Source of the DNA: Druceiella hillmani | Taxonomy: Eukaryota > Arthropoda > Insecta > Lepidoptera > Hepialidae | Reading direction: 5' to 3' | NCBI GenBank assembly: GCA_039881145.1 | Contig: JAYKKI010000039.1 | Coordinates: forward strand, 19,090,001-19,154,000 | Length of the DNA stretch: 64,000 nt | In this document: positions 32,766 through 44,344 of the stretch, one piece after another | Layout: each line of letters starts with the position of its first letter | How positions within the stretch are numbered: the first letter of the stretch is position 1 | Position numbers and translations under genes: made by a program | The notes under the pieces: model-generated | What the model was told of the DNA's origin: nothing | Databases searched by the model: none | Seen by the model: only the letters and a program-made list of their open reading frames with translations

Positions 32766-32912
32766 TGCGCAGAAATGTTGCACGGAAAGGCCACTTAACG
32801 GTTACTTTTATTAACGCTCGGAACTTCGTACGCTGTGAACTTCCGATTTGACTCCTCATAAAACTTCATACCGAGCGCTATATATGAAAATCGATTTTTA
32901 AGGAGTAAACTA
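32766..32912 (-). mobile_element. Family B short relative, inverted
   Basis: gcgcagaaatgttgcacgg at the left and tcgatttttaaggagtaaac at the right are the inverse of the ends of the copy at 15961-16125. Confidence 0.72.
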
Positions 32913-33318
32913 CAAAAATCTTGCTTTGATGCGCATATATCGAACTTTCAGGATTCTTAAAATATTTGGCTTATGGTAATGTTGCCCCTGTCTGTATAAT
33001 CCGTATAGTCTATGATGGAAGATATGCATCAATCGCTGCACTTCTTCTTTTACATACTCTTCTCAGTGACATCAATAGTTTTACTGACTATTTGTCCAAT
33101 TTTCTCATCTTTCCCAAAAATCGGAATCTTTCACAAAATCATCCACGCGGTTCCACCAGCGTAACAATAATTTAATAAGAATAATATAGACCTTGCTAAA
33201 AAATTAAAGTGAATTAATTGAATTAAAAGAACCAAGAAAAACTCGTAATCTGTAATACACATTTTGGATTTTTACACTAACTCTCTCTCGCGTCAAATTT
33301 ATTTATGGAACATGCTTC
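32913..33318. other. Spacer, nothing recognised
   Basis: A 69-codon plus-strand frame at 32966-33175 has no recognised domain. Confidence 0.45.
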
Positions 33319-33553
33319 TTATTCTTTACAAGCACAACAGCCCTTGCAGGCCATGGCTGCCTCTACTACACGCTTCTCCCAGCATATTCTGTCAGTTGCG
33401 ACCGTTTCCAATTACTTATGTTCAAAGTCTTTATGTATTTTTCGATGTCATCCATCTATCTAGAGGTGGCTTACCTCTTGGTCGAGTACCCTCGGTTTTT
33501 TTGACACGTGACTGTGGTCTCCACATGTGACCAATCCGTCTTAATCTGTTACT
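33319..33553 (-). pseudogene. LINE (non-LTR retrotransposon) ORF2 C-terminus, frameshifted
   Basis: On the minus strand successive frames read NRLRRIGHMWRPQSR, EGTRPRGKPPLDRW, then WMDDIEKYIKTLNISNWKR, then ATDRICWEKRVVEAAMA ending GCCACKE and a stop at 33319-33321. This is the standard end of insect LINE reverse-transcriptase ORFs (GH motif, RGRPP-RW motif, W-A-DR-W motif). At least two frameshifts separate the pieces. The upstream polymerase domain is missing, consistent with 5' truncation. The 88-codon plus-strand frame over the same bases is its antisense. Confidence 0.87.
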
Positions 33554-34229
33554 ATGGATGGAACATGCTAGCGTTTAAAATGTTGAACGCCGTTACACAA
33601 AAGTTTACGATTTTTGATTTGACTTACTTTCGCTGTGAAGGTGCTGTGTATATAGAGATGAAAGTCTCAACGTGTGAGTCTAACTTGGCTTATCATTTTT
33701 ACATTCTTATAAAATGCTGTAGTTTTAAGTAATTTGATAGTGCGCCAGACGAAGTGAAATAAACAATTCGTCTGTTAGCCGGAAAGGAAATAGGAATATT
33801 GCACACGCCGGAAGTAAAATTCGCAATGGGGGTAGTTGCAACATGTGTAAAATATTTCTCATCATCAACCCAACAAGTGCGTTACGGATTTTGGGTTATA
33901 AATAATAGTTAACGAAGTTTAACTTGATAAAATGGATATAAATATTTTTATTTGGTAATCGAAAACAGAAACAATATTGTGGTTTAAAATTCGCGCCTAA
34001 ACAACGAAACAGAAATTGTTGGCAAATCAGAACGCTTGACGTCAGAATGTGCCACAAATATCATAATATATTAATAGATGTCAATTTAAGTATTTGTATG
34101 AGTAAGATAGCGTGATTCCATAAACAATATTTATCTGGCACTTTCACATATCTACAGTACTCTAGTATTGTAAATCTATGGTCACTGTAGAATGACGAAG
34201 GTTGTAAAAGGAGAGATAGGACATCTGCT
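33554..34229. other. Unrecognised spacer
   Basis: Contains a 74-codon frame (33508-33732) and tgacgtca near 34036, neither in an interpretable context. Confidence 0.4.
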
Positions 34230-34425
34230 TTTTAATTTAGTTATTTGTTTGGGGTATCGTGACGTCATGGAATTTACATATCACGTGACTAAGTATTTTC
34301 GCGTGAATTTTGCATGATATTGAATTTTTTCAGCTCAAAACACGGTCTTCAGGGAAAACGTCCCAACTGTAGGTTTATCAGGTACTTTTAGAATCATTTT
34401 TATTACTATCCAAAAATTGCGAAAT
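34230..34425 (+). repeat. Dispersed repeat E, copy 2
   Basis: Homologous to 16535-16740 (tttacatatcacgtgactaa, agctcaaaacacg, agggaaaacgtcc). It carries tgacgtca at 34258-34267 and the E-box cacgtg. Class unknown. Confidence 0.65.
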
Positions 34426-34639
34426 ATCTTATTTGGCTGTTCGCAAGACCGAATGAGAAAATCGCGGATGTCTCTACCTATTATTGACGCTTAACAGCTG
34501 AAGAAGTGCCTTAAATTGAAGACTGTCTTGTATCCGTAGCTAGCAACATTCATAAAAGATTAGTTTAAAGCAGAGTCGAAATTGAAAAAGGCGTTTCGGT
34601 CGTTATCCGTTCGGCAAGTTTATGAATTCACTTTTACTT
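34426..34639. other. Short spacer
   Basis: No features seen between repeat E and the CpG-rich block. Confidence 0.4.
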
Positions 34640-34860
34640 CAGGTTAATTTCACTCGACGCTCGTTGCGGACGCGTTACGTCGGCCGCAGACTGCGCCGGT
34701 AATGAGCTCATTACCGCTGCCTCGTTATTGTAATGGATAGATTTTAGAGAAAAGATTAGCTCCGTCTCCGCTCGCGTGAACGTCGATATTTCGCGCGAGC
34801 GACTTATCGGTGCAACGCCGGCGAGCGCTCTCTCGTTGTAGCCGTAGCGCTAGGTAACAT
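34640..34860. promoter_or_regulatory. CpG-rich block, possible regulatory or first-exon sequence
   Basis: Dense CpG (gacgctcgttgcggacgcg, gtcggccgcagactgcgccg, tcgcgcgagcgacttatcgg, caacgccggcgagcgc) in AT-rich flanks, plus the palindrome taatgagctcatta. No TATA at a usable distance and no open frame longer than expected by chance. Confidence 0.3.
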
Positions 34861-35714
34861 GCTGTAATTATTATAAACAGCTAGTGTCTATAGCAAACGG
34901 AGTTTTTGACGTGAATGAAGTCGATGTCTATAAAGTTGGCAGCAAACCGATAGGAAATGGCGTATTACATTCAGAACACTTAGCCTTTTAAGAGTCTAGT
35001 TAGTTAGGTTATTTCAACAATTGAAGTAATCTAAGAATATAGGCGCCCGTATGCGAAAGGGACAGAAAAATAGAAGTATGCATATATTACAGGCAGTGTA
35101 CCTCCTGAACGCATGAGGCTGGGACGCCCATCGATGTGTCCATAGAAATCATTTAAATAGTTTTAATAAGACCTCAAGTGATATTGGATCTAATAATAAT
35201 CAAAATAGTATGAATTTGAAAAATGGAAAAAATATTTTTTTCAGACATATTGGCCTATACGAGATGAAAATATGACCTGAAGTGCAATCAGAGGAAAGAG
35301 CCGATCAAGGAGCATTAACAACAAAAATCTAAGTTTTATGTCTGCAAAGTTGAAAAATTACTGTTCTCAACTTTTCTTTCTTACTACAAGAAAATCATTC
35401 TGAAATCCTACTGCAAACCTTACTACAAGAAAAATACTTCAATTACAATTTTGAGTTTTCACGTAAAGTCCTGCGGCATAGACATAACTGAGCTCATTTC
35501 GTTCTTTGGCGTTTGCTTTCAGTTTAGTGGCATTTATTTTGAACTAATTGAACTATGATTGAACATAAATCTATTAAATTTAGAAAAGAAAACTTTAAAA
35601 CGCTTGTAAATTTCGTGCTTCGTCGGCGGTTCCATAAATGCTAAGTGCATTTAAAAATTTAAATGTCATGCAACGTTACATATTATTTCTATTAAACTAC
35701 TTAAATATATTAAA
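34861..35714. other. Unrecognised spacer
   Basis: A 12-base word ttactacaagaa is repeated near 35383 and 35419. Around 35640-35700 the sequence resembles 43680-43720 (catgcaac.tta, tttctattaaacta), a dispersed repeat of unknown class. Confidence 0.4.
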
Positions 35715-35837
35715 TATGTACCCTTGAATGACCATTTATATCCGTATAAAAGATACACTAGACGACATATTTGCTATGTAAATATATCGACTAGTATATC
35801 TTTTATACGGATATAAGTGGTCATTCAAGGGTACATA
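35715..35837. repeat. Long hairpin with 47-bp arms
   Basis: tatgtacccttgaatgacca at the left is mirrored by tggtcattcaagggtacata at the right. The arms (35715-35761 and 35791-35837) are nearly identical over 47 bp with a 29-base loop. It lies inside a repeat that also occurs, without the hairpin, at 43680-43830. Could be a foldback MITE or a source of hairpin RNA. Confidence 0.9.
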
Positions 35838-37607
35838 GTATTTCTATTTTAAATTATTTTAATATATTAACATTTTACCATGTAAATATATTGCGTATTA
35901 TATCTTTAAACATCGTGAAATTCTCTAAAGGTTATCATTGCTATATTTAAAAAAAAACGGCTTTGCCAGACGGACGGACTGTTTAAAAGATGCATGAGTG
36001 ATTATGATAATTTCTTTAATAACAATTTTTATCGTCATAGCAGGATATCTCTTTCACCTTTTTTTGATCACAGTTTTCATACGCTAGTACGCCCGTTCCA
36101 CGCAAATACTTGGTACTTGTACTGATTAAAGTATAGACACCCCACATCTACTGGAAGTTATTAAGTATAATAAACCTCTGTCTTTTAAGCATACATTCAA
36201 TCTTGTGTTTAGTAACTGTAAAATATAATTCATGAGTGAAAAATCTCACGGTACGAAATAGAAAAAGAAAGTAACCATACCGTATCATGTCAATATGAAG
36301 GACTCTCATCCAAATCGTCCTGGTGAGAACACAGCGTAACACAAGGTTTCTGTGTATCTCATCATTGTTTGCTTCGTTATTCAGCCTTCGGTTTTGATGA
36401 AGGAAGTAACATTAGCTAACGTAATAATTATGATGAGGGTGCGCTGCAGGTCTCAATTCTTGACCGATTTTGGTGATTTTTTCTATTGAATGGTTAACCA
36501 TCAGAAAACAAGCCTTTTAGCAATAATTTGTGAAATAGTTTCATTTATATAAATATTTTTCTATGAAACCTCTCCTTGTTCTATTTTTAACCTTTTCTCA
36601 AAATTGTTTATTTAACAAGTATTAAAAAAAACGCGGGATGTGCGCTTTACACTTTGCATTTTACACTTTGCATACATTTTATATTTGGGTCCAGAATTAT
36701 TAGAGAGAAAAGGATTTTAGTTGAAATTAATGAAATAAATGACCGATACTTTCACTTTTTATTAGTAGTAAAACTTGCTAACAGAGTTTTATGTTGTAAA
36801 TTCATGTCTGGGTAGGCCTTGTGTAAAAATCGCTAGTGTGTAATTACCATACATTTGCAGACCAATTATGAAGTTGGTAGCCCGCGAGTTACCTCGTTTA
36901 ATCCACGAGGTCGCCAGAGGCTGGTTTACGCTGCGGTTTATCGACATCATCGCAAGTAATATTTTCGGAAATATGTTTTTAATAAAACACAATTTAACAC
37001 AATTTATTAGTTATGTTGTAAAGTGGTTAAGTAATTTATGAAGCACAGTAGTGTGTTGTTGTTAATCGACTTTTCTTCGTTTAAACTTTTCTTCGTTCTT
37101 AGCATTGCAGCTAGAATACAAATACAATAATTTCACTGTCCGCCCGTCTCTCGCTCGAAATAGATGCCATAGTTATTAAAAATGTCAAGTTCTGACGACT
37201 AAACAAATATTTCAAAGTTTCGAATAACTTTTTTTCGAAAGTCTACCGTACAGAAAATGGCATGGTTAATAAATACAGTAACTTAACTCAAAATAAGATT
37301 TAGAGTTACAATCATCAAATTGTCTAAATACATAATAATGTAAAATTTACGATTTAAGTTTTCTGAGCTATAAGTAATGAGTATTAATTAAATAATTATT
37401 TAGGTAACTTTAAATAGCTGTAAAGTTAAAGTTTTTTACGATTTTATGCAATTGCGTTTTTTTATTACTGAGGATGGGAAGTGTTAATTTAATTGTGTTA
37501 ATATGCATTTTGAATATCAAAATTTAGAATTCAATAATTAGAACTTATTATTTTTTTGTAATTATGCTTAAAGTGGCTTTTAAGATAAAACCGTGGAGGT
37601 AATTTTT
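35838..37607. other. Unrecognised spacer
   Basis: Includes a dispersed-repeat fragment at 35950-35990 (ggctttgccagacggacgga), the duplicated word ttacactttgca at 36651 and 36664, and an open frame of 67 codons at 36789-36992 (minus) in a less AT-biased patch. No gene recognised. Confidence 0.4.
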
Positions 37608-37832
37608 ATTCAATAGAGAACAGTCCAATAGTCTCTTCAATAGAGAACAGTCCAATAGTCTCTTCAATAGAGAACAGTCCAATAGTCTCTTCAATAGAGA
37701 ACAGTCCAATAGTCTCTTCAATAGAGAACAGTCCAATAGTCTCTTCAATAGAAAACAGTCCAATAGTCTCTTCAATAGAGAATAGTCCAATAGTCTCTTC
37801 AATAGAGAACAATCCAATAGTTTCTTCAATAG
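37608..37832. repeat. 27-bp minisatellite, about 8.3 copies
   Basis: Units of attcaatagagaacagtcc-type sequence followed by aatagtct, exact 27-bp step and few substitutions. Two minus-strand frames are open across the array (nonapeptides FSIEETIGL and LLKRLLDCS) because the period is a multiple of three. Confidence 0.97.
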
Positions 37833-38134
37833 GTAATAATTTGAGAACAGTGGAAACTGTTTTCGAAATACGCAGGGATTTCGGAGTTATTCAAGTTCAA
37901 AGTTGATTTTTTTGTAAATACCACACAATATTTTTCACATTTTTCATTCCACACCATATTTTCCACATTTTTTATTCTCATATTATAGAATATAATTCAA
38001 TATTATTAATACATTTCTACAAAATCAAAAGCATTTGAAGGTTTAGAACGGAATGTAGGTCTCTTTGTCTATTTCACAAGTCATTTGACGATGAAATATT
38101 TAATCCTCAAGCGCACAACTCTTTTTTTTATTTT

Positions 38135-38173
38135 AAGGAAAAATGATGACCGTTTAGGTCATCATTTTTCCTT
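38135..38173. repeat. Perfect 17-bp-arm hairpin
   Basis: aaggaaaaatgatgacc, loop gttta, ggtcatcatttttcctt. A T-run precedes it (38122-38134). Confidence 0.95.
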
Positions 38174-38250
38174 ATGCCGAATTCCCAAAAAATGTTTTCA
38201 CTATTTCTTTTATGATATTGAGGAGATTAGCTCTGCGTATAAGTGATTTG

Positions 38251-38340
38251 TTCAATAATATTATATTTACGCTAGTATGTGGTCATTAATACTATATTTA
38301 CGCTAGTCTTGGTCATTAATACTATATTTACGCTAGTATT
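38251..38340. repeat. 30-bp tandem repeat, three copies
   Basis: ggtcattaatactatattta followed by cgctagt at 38281 and 38311, with a diverged copy from 38251. The third copy forms the base of the hairpin at 38311. Confidence 0.92.
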
Positions 38341-38452
38341 ACATTTTTCCAGACTTTTTTTATTTTGTCCCTTCCATCGTAAAAGAATGGAAGGGATAAA
38401 ATAAAAAATTCTGGAAAAATGTAATACTGGCGTAAATGTAGTACTAATGACC
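38311..38452. repeat. Long hairpin with ~66-bp arms
   Basis: The left arm from ggtcattaatactatattta to cccttccat (38377) is mirrored from atggaaggg (38387) to gtactaatgacc (38452) with scattered mismatches and a 9-base loop. It is shaped like a foldback MITE or long hairpin RNA source. The adjacent direct copies of ggtcattaatac at 38281 suggest that the left base was tandemly amplified. Confidence 0.92.
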
Positions 38453-39320
38453 AAATCACTTTTTAAAAAATTAGGTGCTTTTCGTCGATCACCCTGTTTA
38501 CCTTCAGTATTTTACATACCGAATACTGAAATATGCGACAAGCGTTACGTACACTGAACCATATTTGCATATTCTAATGACAGCATTGACCTGTCTTACG
38601 GTTCTTTAGGCGTAGCTTTTAAACAGTTGCACTTGAATGCAGATTTTGAGTTGAACTTTTTGAGGTGGTTTTTTGTAGTACCGTTAGGATATGCATGACT
38701 GAAGGTTGACCAGAACCTAATACATATGTATATTAGGTCTACACTAAAAATCGGTCGCAGTTATTTTATATTGTTTTCGCATTTATTTACCTATATTAAC
38801 TTGTCTTGTACTGCCCATCGGACTAACGATTTCTTTATTAAATAAATCGACCTTTAATTTGGGCTATCCTCAACTGTTGCCAGGGCTGGGTCGTGTTTCG
38901 ACCATATTATCAGAAAATTCCTTGGCAACCTGGAGCAAGACCCCCTCTTGAGAAGGGTCGAGAGACACGACCTCGTAGCTAAAAATTGGTTCGTTGTATG
39001 ACCAGATCGCAAGCGCCAAACAATTCATATCAAGACAGCACCTTTTGTTGTGGGTCACGGTCGTCAGCAATGGAGGAGCTATTAAGAAATAAGAAAAGTG
39101 AAAAGACGGAAAGTATTGTTGTAAAGCATCGAATTGTCAAATAGTAAAATAACGAATAGTAAATTAATTTCTTGATTGTACTGGCCAATTTAAACATTTA
39201 ATAAAAACTAGTTTGTGATATATAAAATAATTTCTCGGGATATTTTATATTTAGAGAAATTATCTTCTTGCTGTAAGTGTCACCTTCTTTCTACGGGAAT
39301 TATTTACTTTATTATGCTAT
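38453..39320. other. Unrecognised spacer
   Basis: Between 38870 and 39070 a 66-codon minus-strand frame in a less AT-biased patch (includes SLDPSQEGVLLQVAKEFSD) looks protein-like but matches no family I know. Confidence 0.25.
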
Positions 39321-39539
39321 TTAGCTAGTCGGGGAGGATCGGAGGAGGGCTTCTTAGCTACTCGAGGAGGACCGGAGGAGGGCTTCTTAGCTACTCGAGG
39401 AGGATCGGAGGAGGGCTTCTTAGCTACTCGAGGAGGATCGGAGGAGGGCTTCTTAGCTACTCGAGGAGGATCGGAGGAGGGCTTCTTAACTACTCGAGGA
39501 GGATGGGAGGAGGGCTTCTTAACTAGTCGAGGAGGATCG
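39321..39539. repeat. 33-bp GC-rich minisatellite, about 6.6 copies
   Basis: Units ttagctactcgaggaggatc + ggaggagggcttc repeat with a 33-bp step; variants are agtcg/actcg and gatcgg/gaccgg/gatggg. The minus strand is open across it (KKPSSDPPRVA undecapeptide) inside a 99-codon frame (39317-39616) with an unrelated N-terminal part. Confidence 0.96.
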
Positions 39540-40184
39540 CACCATGGTGTGATGTGCTTGCGAAAAGTGAAAAAAAAATTAAATGCAAAGTTTATAAACT
39601 GCATATTATTATACATTAAATTATTTATATTGAGTTATGGAAAATTCGTTCATTTATTTCGATTTTCATTTTAGACACAGAAGGTTTTTGAATCATAACA
39701 TTAAAGGGTTATAATTCTTTTCCGGTTTGTCCTAAACACGTTTTCCTTCTCCTTTATTACAGATGGTATTCGCAGTATGTCCGTTGGTCTGTTACGAAGG
39801 ATTATAGCCAAATAAATTAGGAGATACCTAAAAATTTATTTTATACATTTTAACTATAATTCAATTTTAAAAACGAATTTCGTGAATTTTTTTTGTGAAG
39901 AAAAAATTGTTTAAAAAAATATTCAAACATCTAAAAATAGTGAGATGTCTATCCTTTGAACTTGGAAATATTAAAATATCTGTTATCACTTTTTGGTTAT
40001 TTTTTAATATATATGTTTTAAAAAAAATTTTCTTGCTTATCTTTTACGAGTGGTTAGATTTTTATTATCTTGAAGTTTAAAGTCTTTATCTACGGAGAAA
40101 ATTAAAATTGTAGTTACTACATCATTGTTGATATTAGTACGGAAGATGGTACACGAATTAGCTAGCACCAGATCGTTTTAAGGT
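39540..40184. other. AT-rich spacer, nothing recognised
   Basis: Only an AT-biased 61-codon frame at 39895-40080. Confidence 0.5.
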
Positions 40185-40615
40185 ACGAACCTTAAAAGAC
40201 TAACCGGAACTCTTATGAGATCTCTCTTATGTCTGTCTATCCGTCTGTCACGGCCGTTTTTCCCCAAAAGCCATATTATAAAGTATATTCTCCCGGACAT
40301 ATCTATATAGCTAACATTCAAAAATATTTATACAGATATTTTTAAAAGACGGGGCTGGGGGAGGGTCAGGTCAAATTAAATACTGGGAAAACAATTTTAA
40401 ATTGCATATAAATGGTGTGACTTGAAAGGGCTACTTATAAATTTCTCAAAATTATTTTTGTCCCCCCCCTACTTAATAATATTAGGCAGTATTAAATATT
40501 TATTGCGCTAGGGAGACTAACTTAGTGACAAATTATTAAGAAATTAACTAATTTCGCTTTATACGAGATATTGATGTGCGAGACAGACCCGCACTAGGCA
40601 GGTTAGATTTGTGTT
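40185..40615 (+). repeat. Lepidopteran dispersed repeat, diverged copy
   Basis: Starts with accggaactcttatgagatc and ctgtctatccgtctgtcac and ends with tgatgtgcgagacagacc, cgcactaggcaggttag. The order of end blocks is as in 9185-9715, but the middle is replaced or highly diverged. Confidence 0.6.
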
Positions 40616-40825
40616 ATAATACACACCTCCACAAGTTTCAAGTGAAACTTCTTTCTTTTTTATTAGGTTTTATTAACTTTTCGATTTTTTGTTACTTGTC
40701 CGAAATTAGCCATTGTAACGCATGCGTTTTTGAAGTGAAAACTTGTTTGGGCCCATCATGCGCATTTTTTTTTCTAAGCAGTGAACGAAACTGAGCCATC
40801 ACGTTCGGTGCGATGACGGTGAATC

Positions 40826-40919
40826 GGGTAAACTCGGCTCCCTTCGGCATCGGCCAAACGAGTTCTCTGTTCGGGTAAATTCGGCTTCCAACGGCATCGG
40901 CCGAGCGAGTTCACTGTCT
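40826..40919. repeat. 47-bp tandem duplication
   Basis: gggtaaactcggctccc..cggcatcggcc..cgagttctctg and gggtaaattcggcttcc..cggcatcggcc..cgagttcactg, 47 bp apart. Confidence 0.93.
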
Positions 40920-41924
40920 AACACGGATTGCATTGTTTCAATAATTACGTTTTATTTTGATTAATATTTCATACGAGTATGAGTATATTTTAATATAATA
41001 TGCGTATGTTCTTGTACATAATCAGTGTTATAATTCAAGTGTATACAGTTTGTGTTAAGTATTTTATTTGAGAGTAGTTTAATATAATACGCGTATAGTA
41101 TTGTATTTTTATTTTAGTTTTAACTTATGTTGTGTGGTCATAAGCAACACACGCTTTTTTTTTATTGCGTTACATTTAGTCTCAAATTTGAATTAGGTTA
41201 TGTGTAGTGAAAAATTGCTTTCATCGGCGATAGCAATGTGAATAGAATTTAGGCGAAATTTAAAGTAACTTCCGGAAATTGATTTCAAAATATCACACTT
41301 TATTATAGCTATAAATAATCAGAGATGATCCAATGAGTACAAACGAGAAGATAGTCAATAGGAAAACCAGGAAATCTTCTATTAACCGATGTAGAAAGCC
41401 GGCGAAATGCATTGACTTTGGTCGATGATCCAATTTGTTGGCGACAGTCTATAGTGAGGTCCAAAGTTTCATGGGCAGTATTGGATGAGCTCATGGAGCT
41501 ATGGACCTTTCTTTAATTGAGAAGCCAAACCGAATTTTACGGTGGGCAACGAAAGTGATACTTTTATCACTTGTCTATACGAAATACAAATAATTCTTCC
41601 ATTAGTTTTTCTCTTATTCACGCATGTAAAAAATAAAACGATCGAGGGTAATATTCAAATATATAAATAGATTATTTGATTTTTTCATTTATGTATAAAA
41701 TTTAAAAAAATCTAGTATGTACTCTATTTGCCTCTTATGACCTTCTATAAATAGACACGTTATAATCTTTCTAAATATGCCAAAAAAATATCACTTTATA
41801 TATGCCAATGTAGCTAATTATATTTAGTTTTGTATATTTATATGAGCAAAAGGATCATTAAACTATACGGAAATGCTGTTATTAGAAAGAGATAATCATA
41901 CATTCTAAGTTACATGTCATAAAC
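40920..41924. other. AT-rich spacer, nothing recognised
   Basis: A 61-codon minus-strand frame (41309-41494) has no recognised domain. Confidence 0.45.
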
Positions 41925-42125
41925 GGCCGACCGCTGACTAATGAGATAAGGCGTTGTTCATAGCGGTTAGCAGATCGAGACATTCGATTCCTTTTCTCTA
42001 TCGCTCTTACACAAAATAAAACTAGCATCTCGCTCGTGCAACCGCAGTTAATAAAAAGAATTTAATGAAATATTTTATCATTAATATTTATAAAGTATTT
42101 TTACAATGCTTTTTCAATGAAACGA
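41925..42125 (+). repeat. Dispersed repeat F, copy 1
   Basis: attcgattccttttctctat, cgctcttacacaaaataaaa, ctagc.tctcgctc, aatgaaata, ttataaagtattttt and aatgaaacgaga occur in the same order at 43310-43480. Confidence 0.75.
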
Positions 42126-43309
42126 GACATATTTCCTGTGTGTCACAGTTGCTGTATAATTTGTACATGTGCAGTTTTTTTGTTGTTGTATAAAGCGTAC
42201 AGGATGGCATTTTTAAATATTTTTTGAATACTTCCAACATTTCGCAGTGAGGTGGAAATGTGACGACAAACGAACTCCAGGCAATTACCTTTCTTTTAAG
42301 TTCCAATTTTACAGCGCAGGTAACTCATCTATATATAGAATATAATAGATTTATCCCCTCCCCCCCCAAGTATACATTTTAATATTTTTGAGTATTTATT
42401 ATTGAGATATATGCGAGCTGATAGTTGATATGCCAAATGTCAATTTTTTTACGTCAAACGATTTCTGAGAAAAACTATCACAGATAGACAGTCAGGTGGA
42501 CACATAAGTAATCTTGTAAGAGTTACGCTATTTCCTTTTGAGGAAATAACGAAACTCTTACAAGAGTTCGGAATCCTAAACGTTTTCTTTCAACTTCTTG
42601 ACTCTAAATGTCAGACATTATTTTTCGACTTCCTGACGTCATATCGTGGAGATGACATCAATTTTCTTCATTTTATTGTCGGGGATCTTAGGTGAAAAAT
42701 CCAGTACAGTAGTTTTTACAGTATTATAGTTCATTTAGCTCCCAAAAAATTATCTTCGAAAATATTTTATGTTATACACTTTTATAACTTTCGATTTTTT
42801 TACATTCATCTATATTCCCATATGTCGTGCTTTAGAAATGATTGTATGCTTACCACACTTTTGTCACACAGTTCCGTGACGCTCTTTACGACGCGGGCCT
42901 AAGCTGGTTTCACTAAAAAAACTTATCGAATGCTGTCAATGAACGCGCAACAAAAGCCAATATTGTTCACATTCACACGACAATGGTGTTCGGTAAAAAG
43001 TGTCAGTAACCCATCAGCGTGTCGCATGGCCTGGAAACCTTGAGTTGGCGCCGCACATCGTTCATTAGATGCGTCAGCGGCGTGCGCTTCCGCGTGCCCG
43101 ATTGGTTCCATCAAAGTTTGGCGTTTGAATTTGATCATTTGTTGAGTGCCCGTAATATATGGTAAATCGATGAAAGGTCACCAAATAACGTAATAAATCG
43201 TAATTAAATATGTATATGTACACAAGTAATTATATATAGCAATTAGTACATAAACATTCTTTAGATCCACGTTAATCATAGAATTTTCGTCTTCATCTTT
43301 CTAATGCTT
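42126..43309. other. Spacer with hairpin and unidentified GC patch
   Basis: Holds the hairpin at 42513-42564 and a GC-richer patch at 42990-43110 (gttggcgccgcacatcg, gcgtcagcggcgtgcgc) with a 71-codon minus-strand frame (42923-43138) of unknown origin. Confidence 0.35.
42513..42564. repeat. Hairpin within dispersed-repeat fragment
   Basis: cttgtaagagt .. tatttcct .. aggaaata .. actcttacaag: an 11-bp outer stem plus an 8-bp inner stem separated by small bulges. It lies where the lepidopteran dispersed repeat normally carries its 'aagggttccg' segment. Confidence 0.8.
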
Positions 43310-43480
43310 CCGGTTAGTACGTAGAGGTATTCGATTCCTTTTTCTCTATCGCTCTTACACAAAATAAAACTAGCGTCTCGCTCATGCAACCTCTAAGTTA
43401 ATAAAAGTTGAGTTTAATGAAATACTTAATTATCAGTATTTATAAAGTATTTTTTCAATACTTTTAAATGAAACGAGAGA
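43310..43480 (+). repeat. Dispersed repeat F, copy 2
   Basis: Homologous to 41925-42125, same orientation, about 1.4 kb apart. Confidence 0.75.
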
Positions 43481-43639
43481 CTACCTCTTTTTGAAACTTA
43501 GAATTTTTACTTTATTTTTAAAATTAGTTTATTAAATTATAATTTGACATAATTATTTTGACATAATTATCATGTTTTGACATAATAAAGAATGTGTGTG
43601 TCTAGAAAAAAAAACATGTTTAATACAGTAAAGCTAGCT

Positions 43640-44225
43640 ATGCAAAAGTTCTGTATACTTTCAAGCACATTATATCATGCAACATTTATGGGTACACAAT
43701 GTTTCTATTAAACTATTTGCAAATATTAATTTTGTCATAAAGTAAATATATTGCCTATCCTATCTTTCACAGGTGTAAAAATGTAGTGCATATTTAAAAA
43801 ACAATTATGAGTTCTAGAATCGTCGCTTTTATTTTTCAATAACCTTTATGTAGACTGCTAAAAACATGTTTTTTCAGTTTTAGGTTGAGTAGTTTCGGAA
43901 ATAAGAGGCATATGAGGGGAACACATTATTTTTAAAGATATACCACCTAAAGCTATGAATGAAAACTACTTATGACATCCTTATAATTAACCCTTTCAGA
44001 TGATGCCTCACATTATATACTTGATAAAAAAAATTCGAGTATTTGATTTGTTGTGTTTAAAATTTTTGTATGAACATTTTTAAAATGTTGTATTTACATG
44101 TAAAATGTCATGTTCCTACGTCAAGCGGTTCCTGAGAAAAACGGCTCTAACGGACAGACAGACAGATACGTGAGTGATCTTCTAAGAGTTCCGTTCTCCG
44201 CTTTGAAGTATGGAACCCTACAATA
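43640..44225 (+). repeat. Dispersed repeat G with lepidopteran 'cggacagacag' end
   Basis: The beginning (catgcaacatttatgg, tttctattaaactatt, agtaaatatattgcctatcc) resembles 35640-35900, and the end (aaaaacggctctaacggac, agagttccgttctccgc, atggaaccctac) resembles the lepidopteran dispersed repeat end. Non-coding. Confidence 0.55.
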
Positions 44226-44344
44226 GTACTATTTTTAGTATATTGTGGATCTAAAATTAGGCTTAACATTTTTTTTGTGCGTATTATCATGTAGCTTACC
44301 AAAAAGAAAATTTAAATCAATGTAGGACGCATTGAGTAATCAAG

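Noticed and set aside
33264..33530. 88-codon plus-strand frame
   Set aside because: Antisense of the LINE C-terminal pseudogene at 33319-33553, whose minus-strand motifs are far more convincing.
37548..37829. 93- and 68-codon frames with LLKRLLDCS and FSIEETIGL repeats; array looked CRISPR-like at first sight
   Set aside because: The 27-bp units are directly abutting with no unique spacers, so not a CRISPR; the frames exist only because 27 is divisible by three.
39317..39616. 99-codon frame as a proline-rich protein gene
   Set aside because: Mostly a 33-bp minisatellite, with an AT-driven N-terminal part and no promoter or splice support; kept as a finding only.
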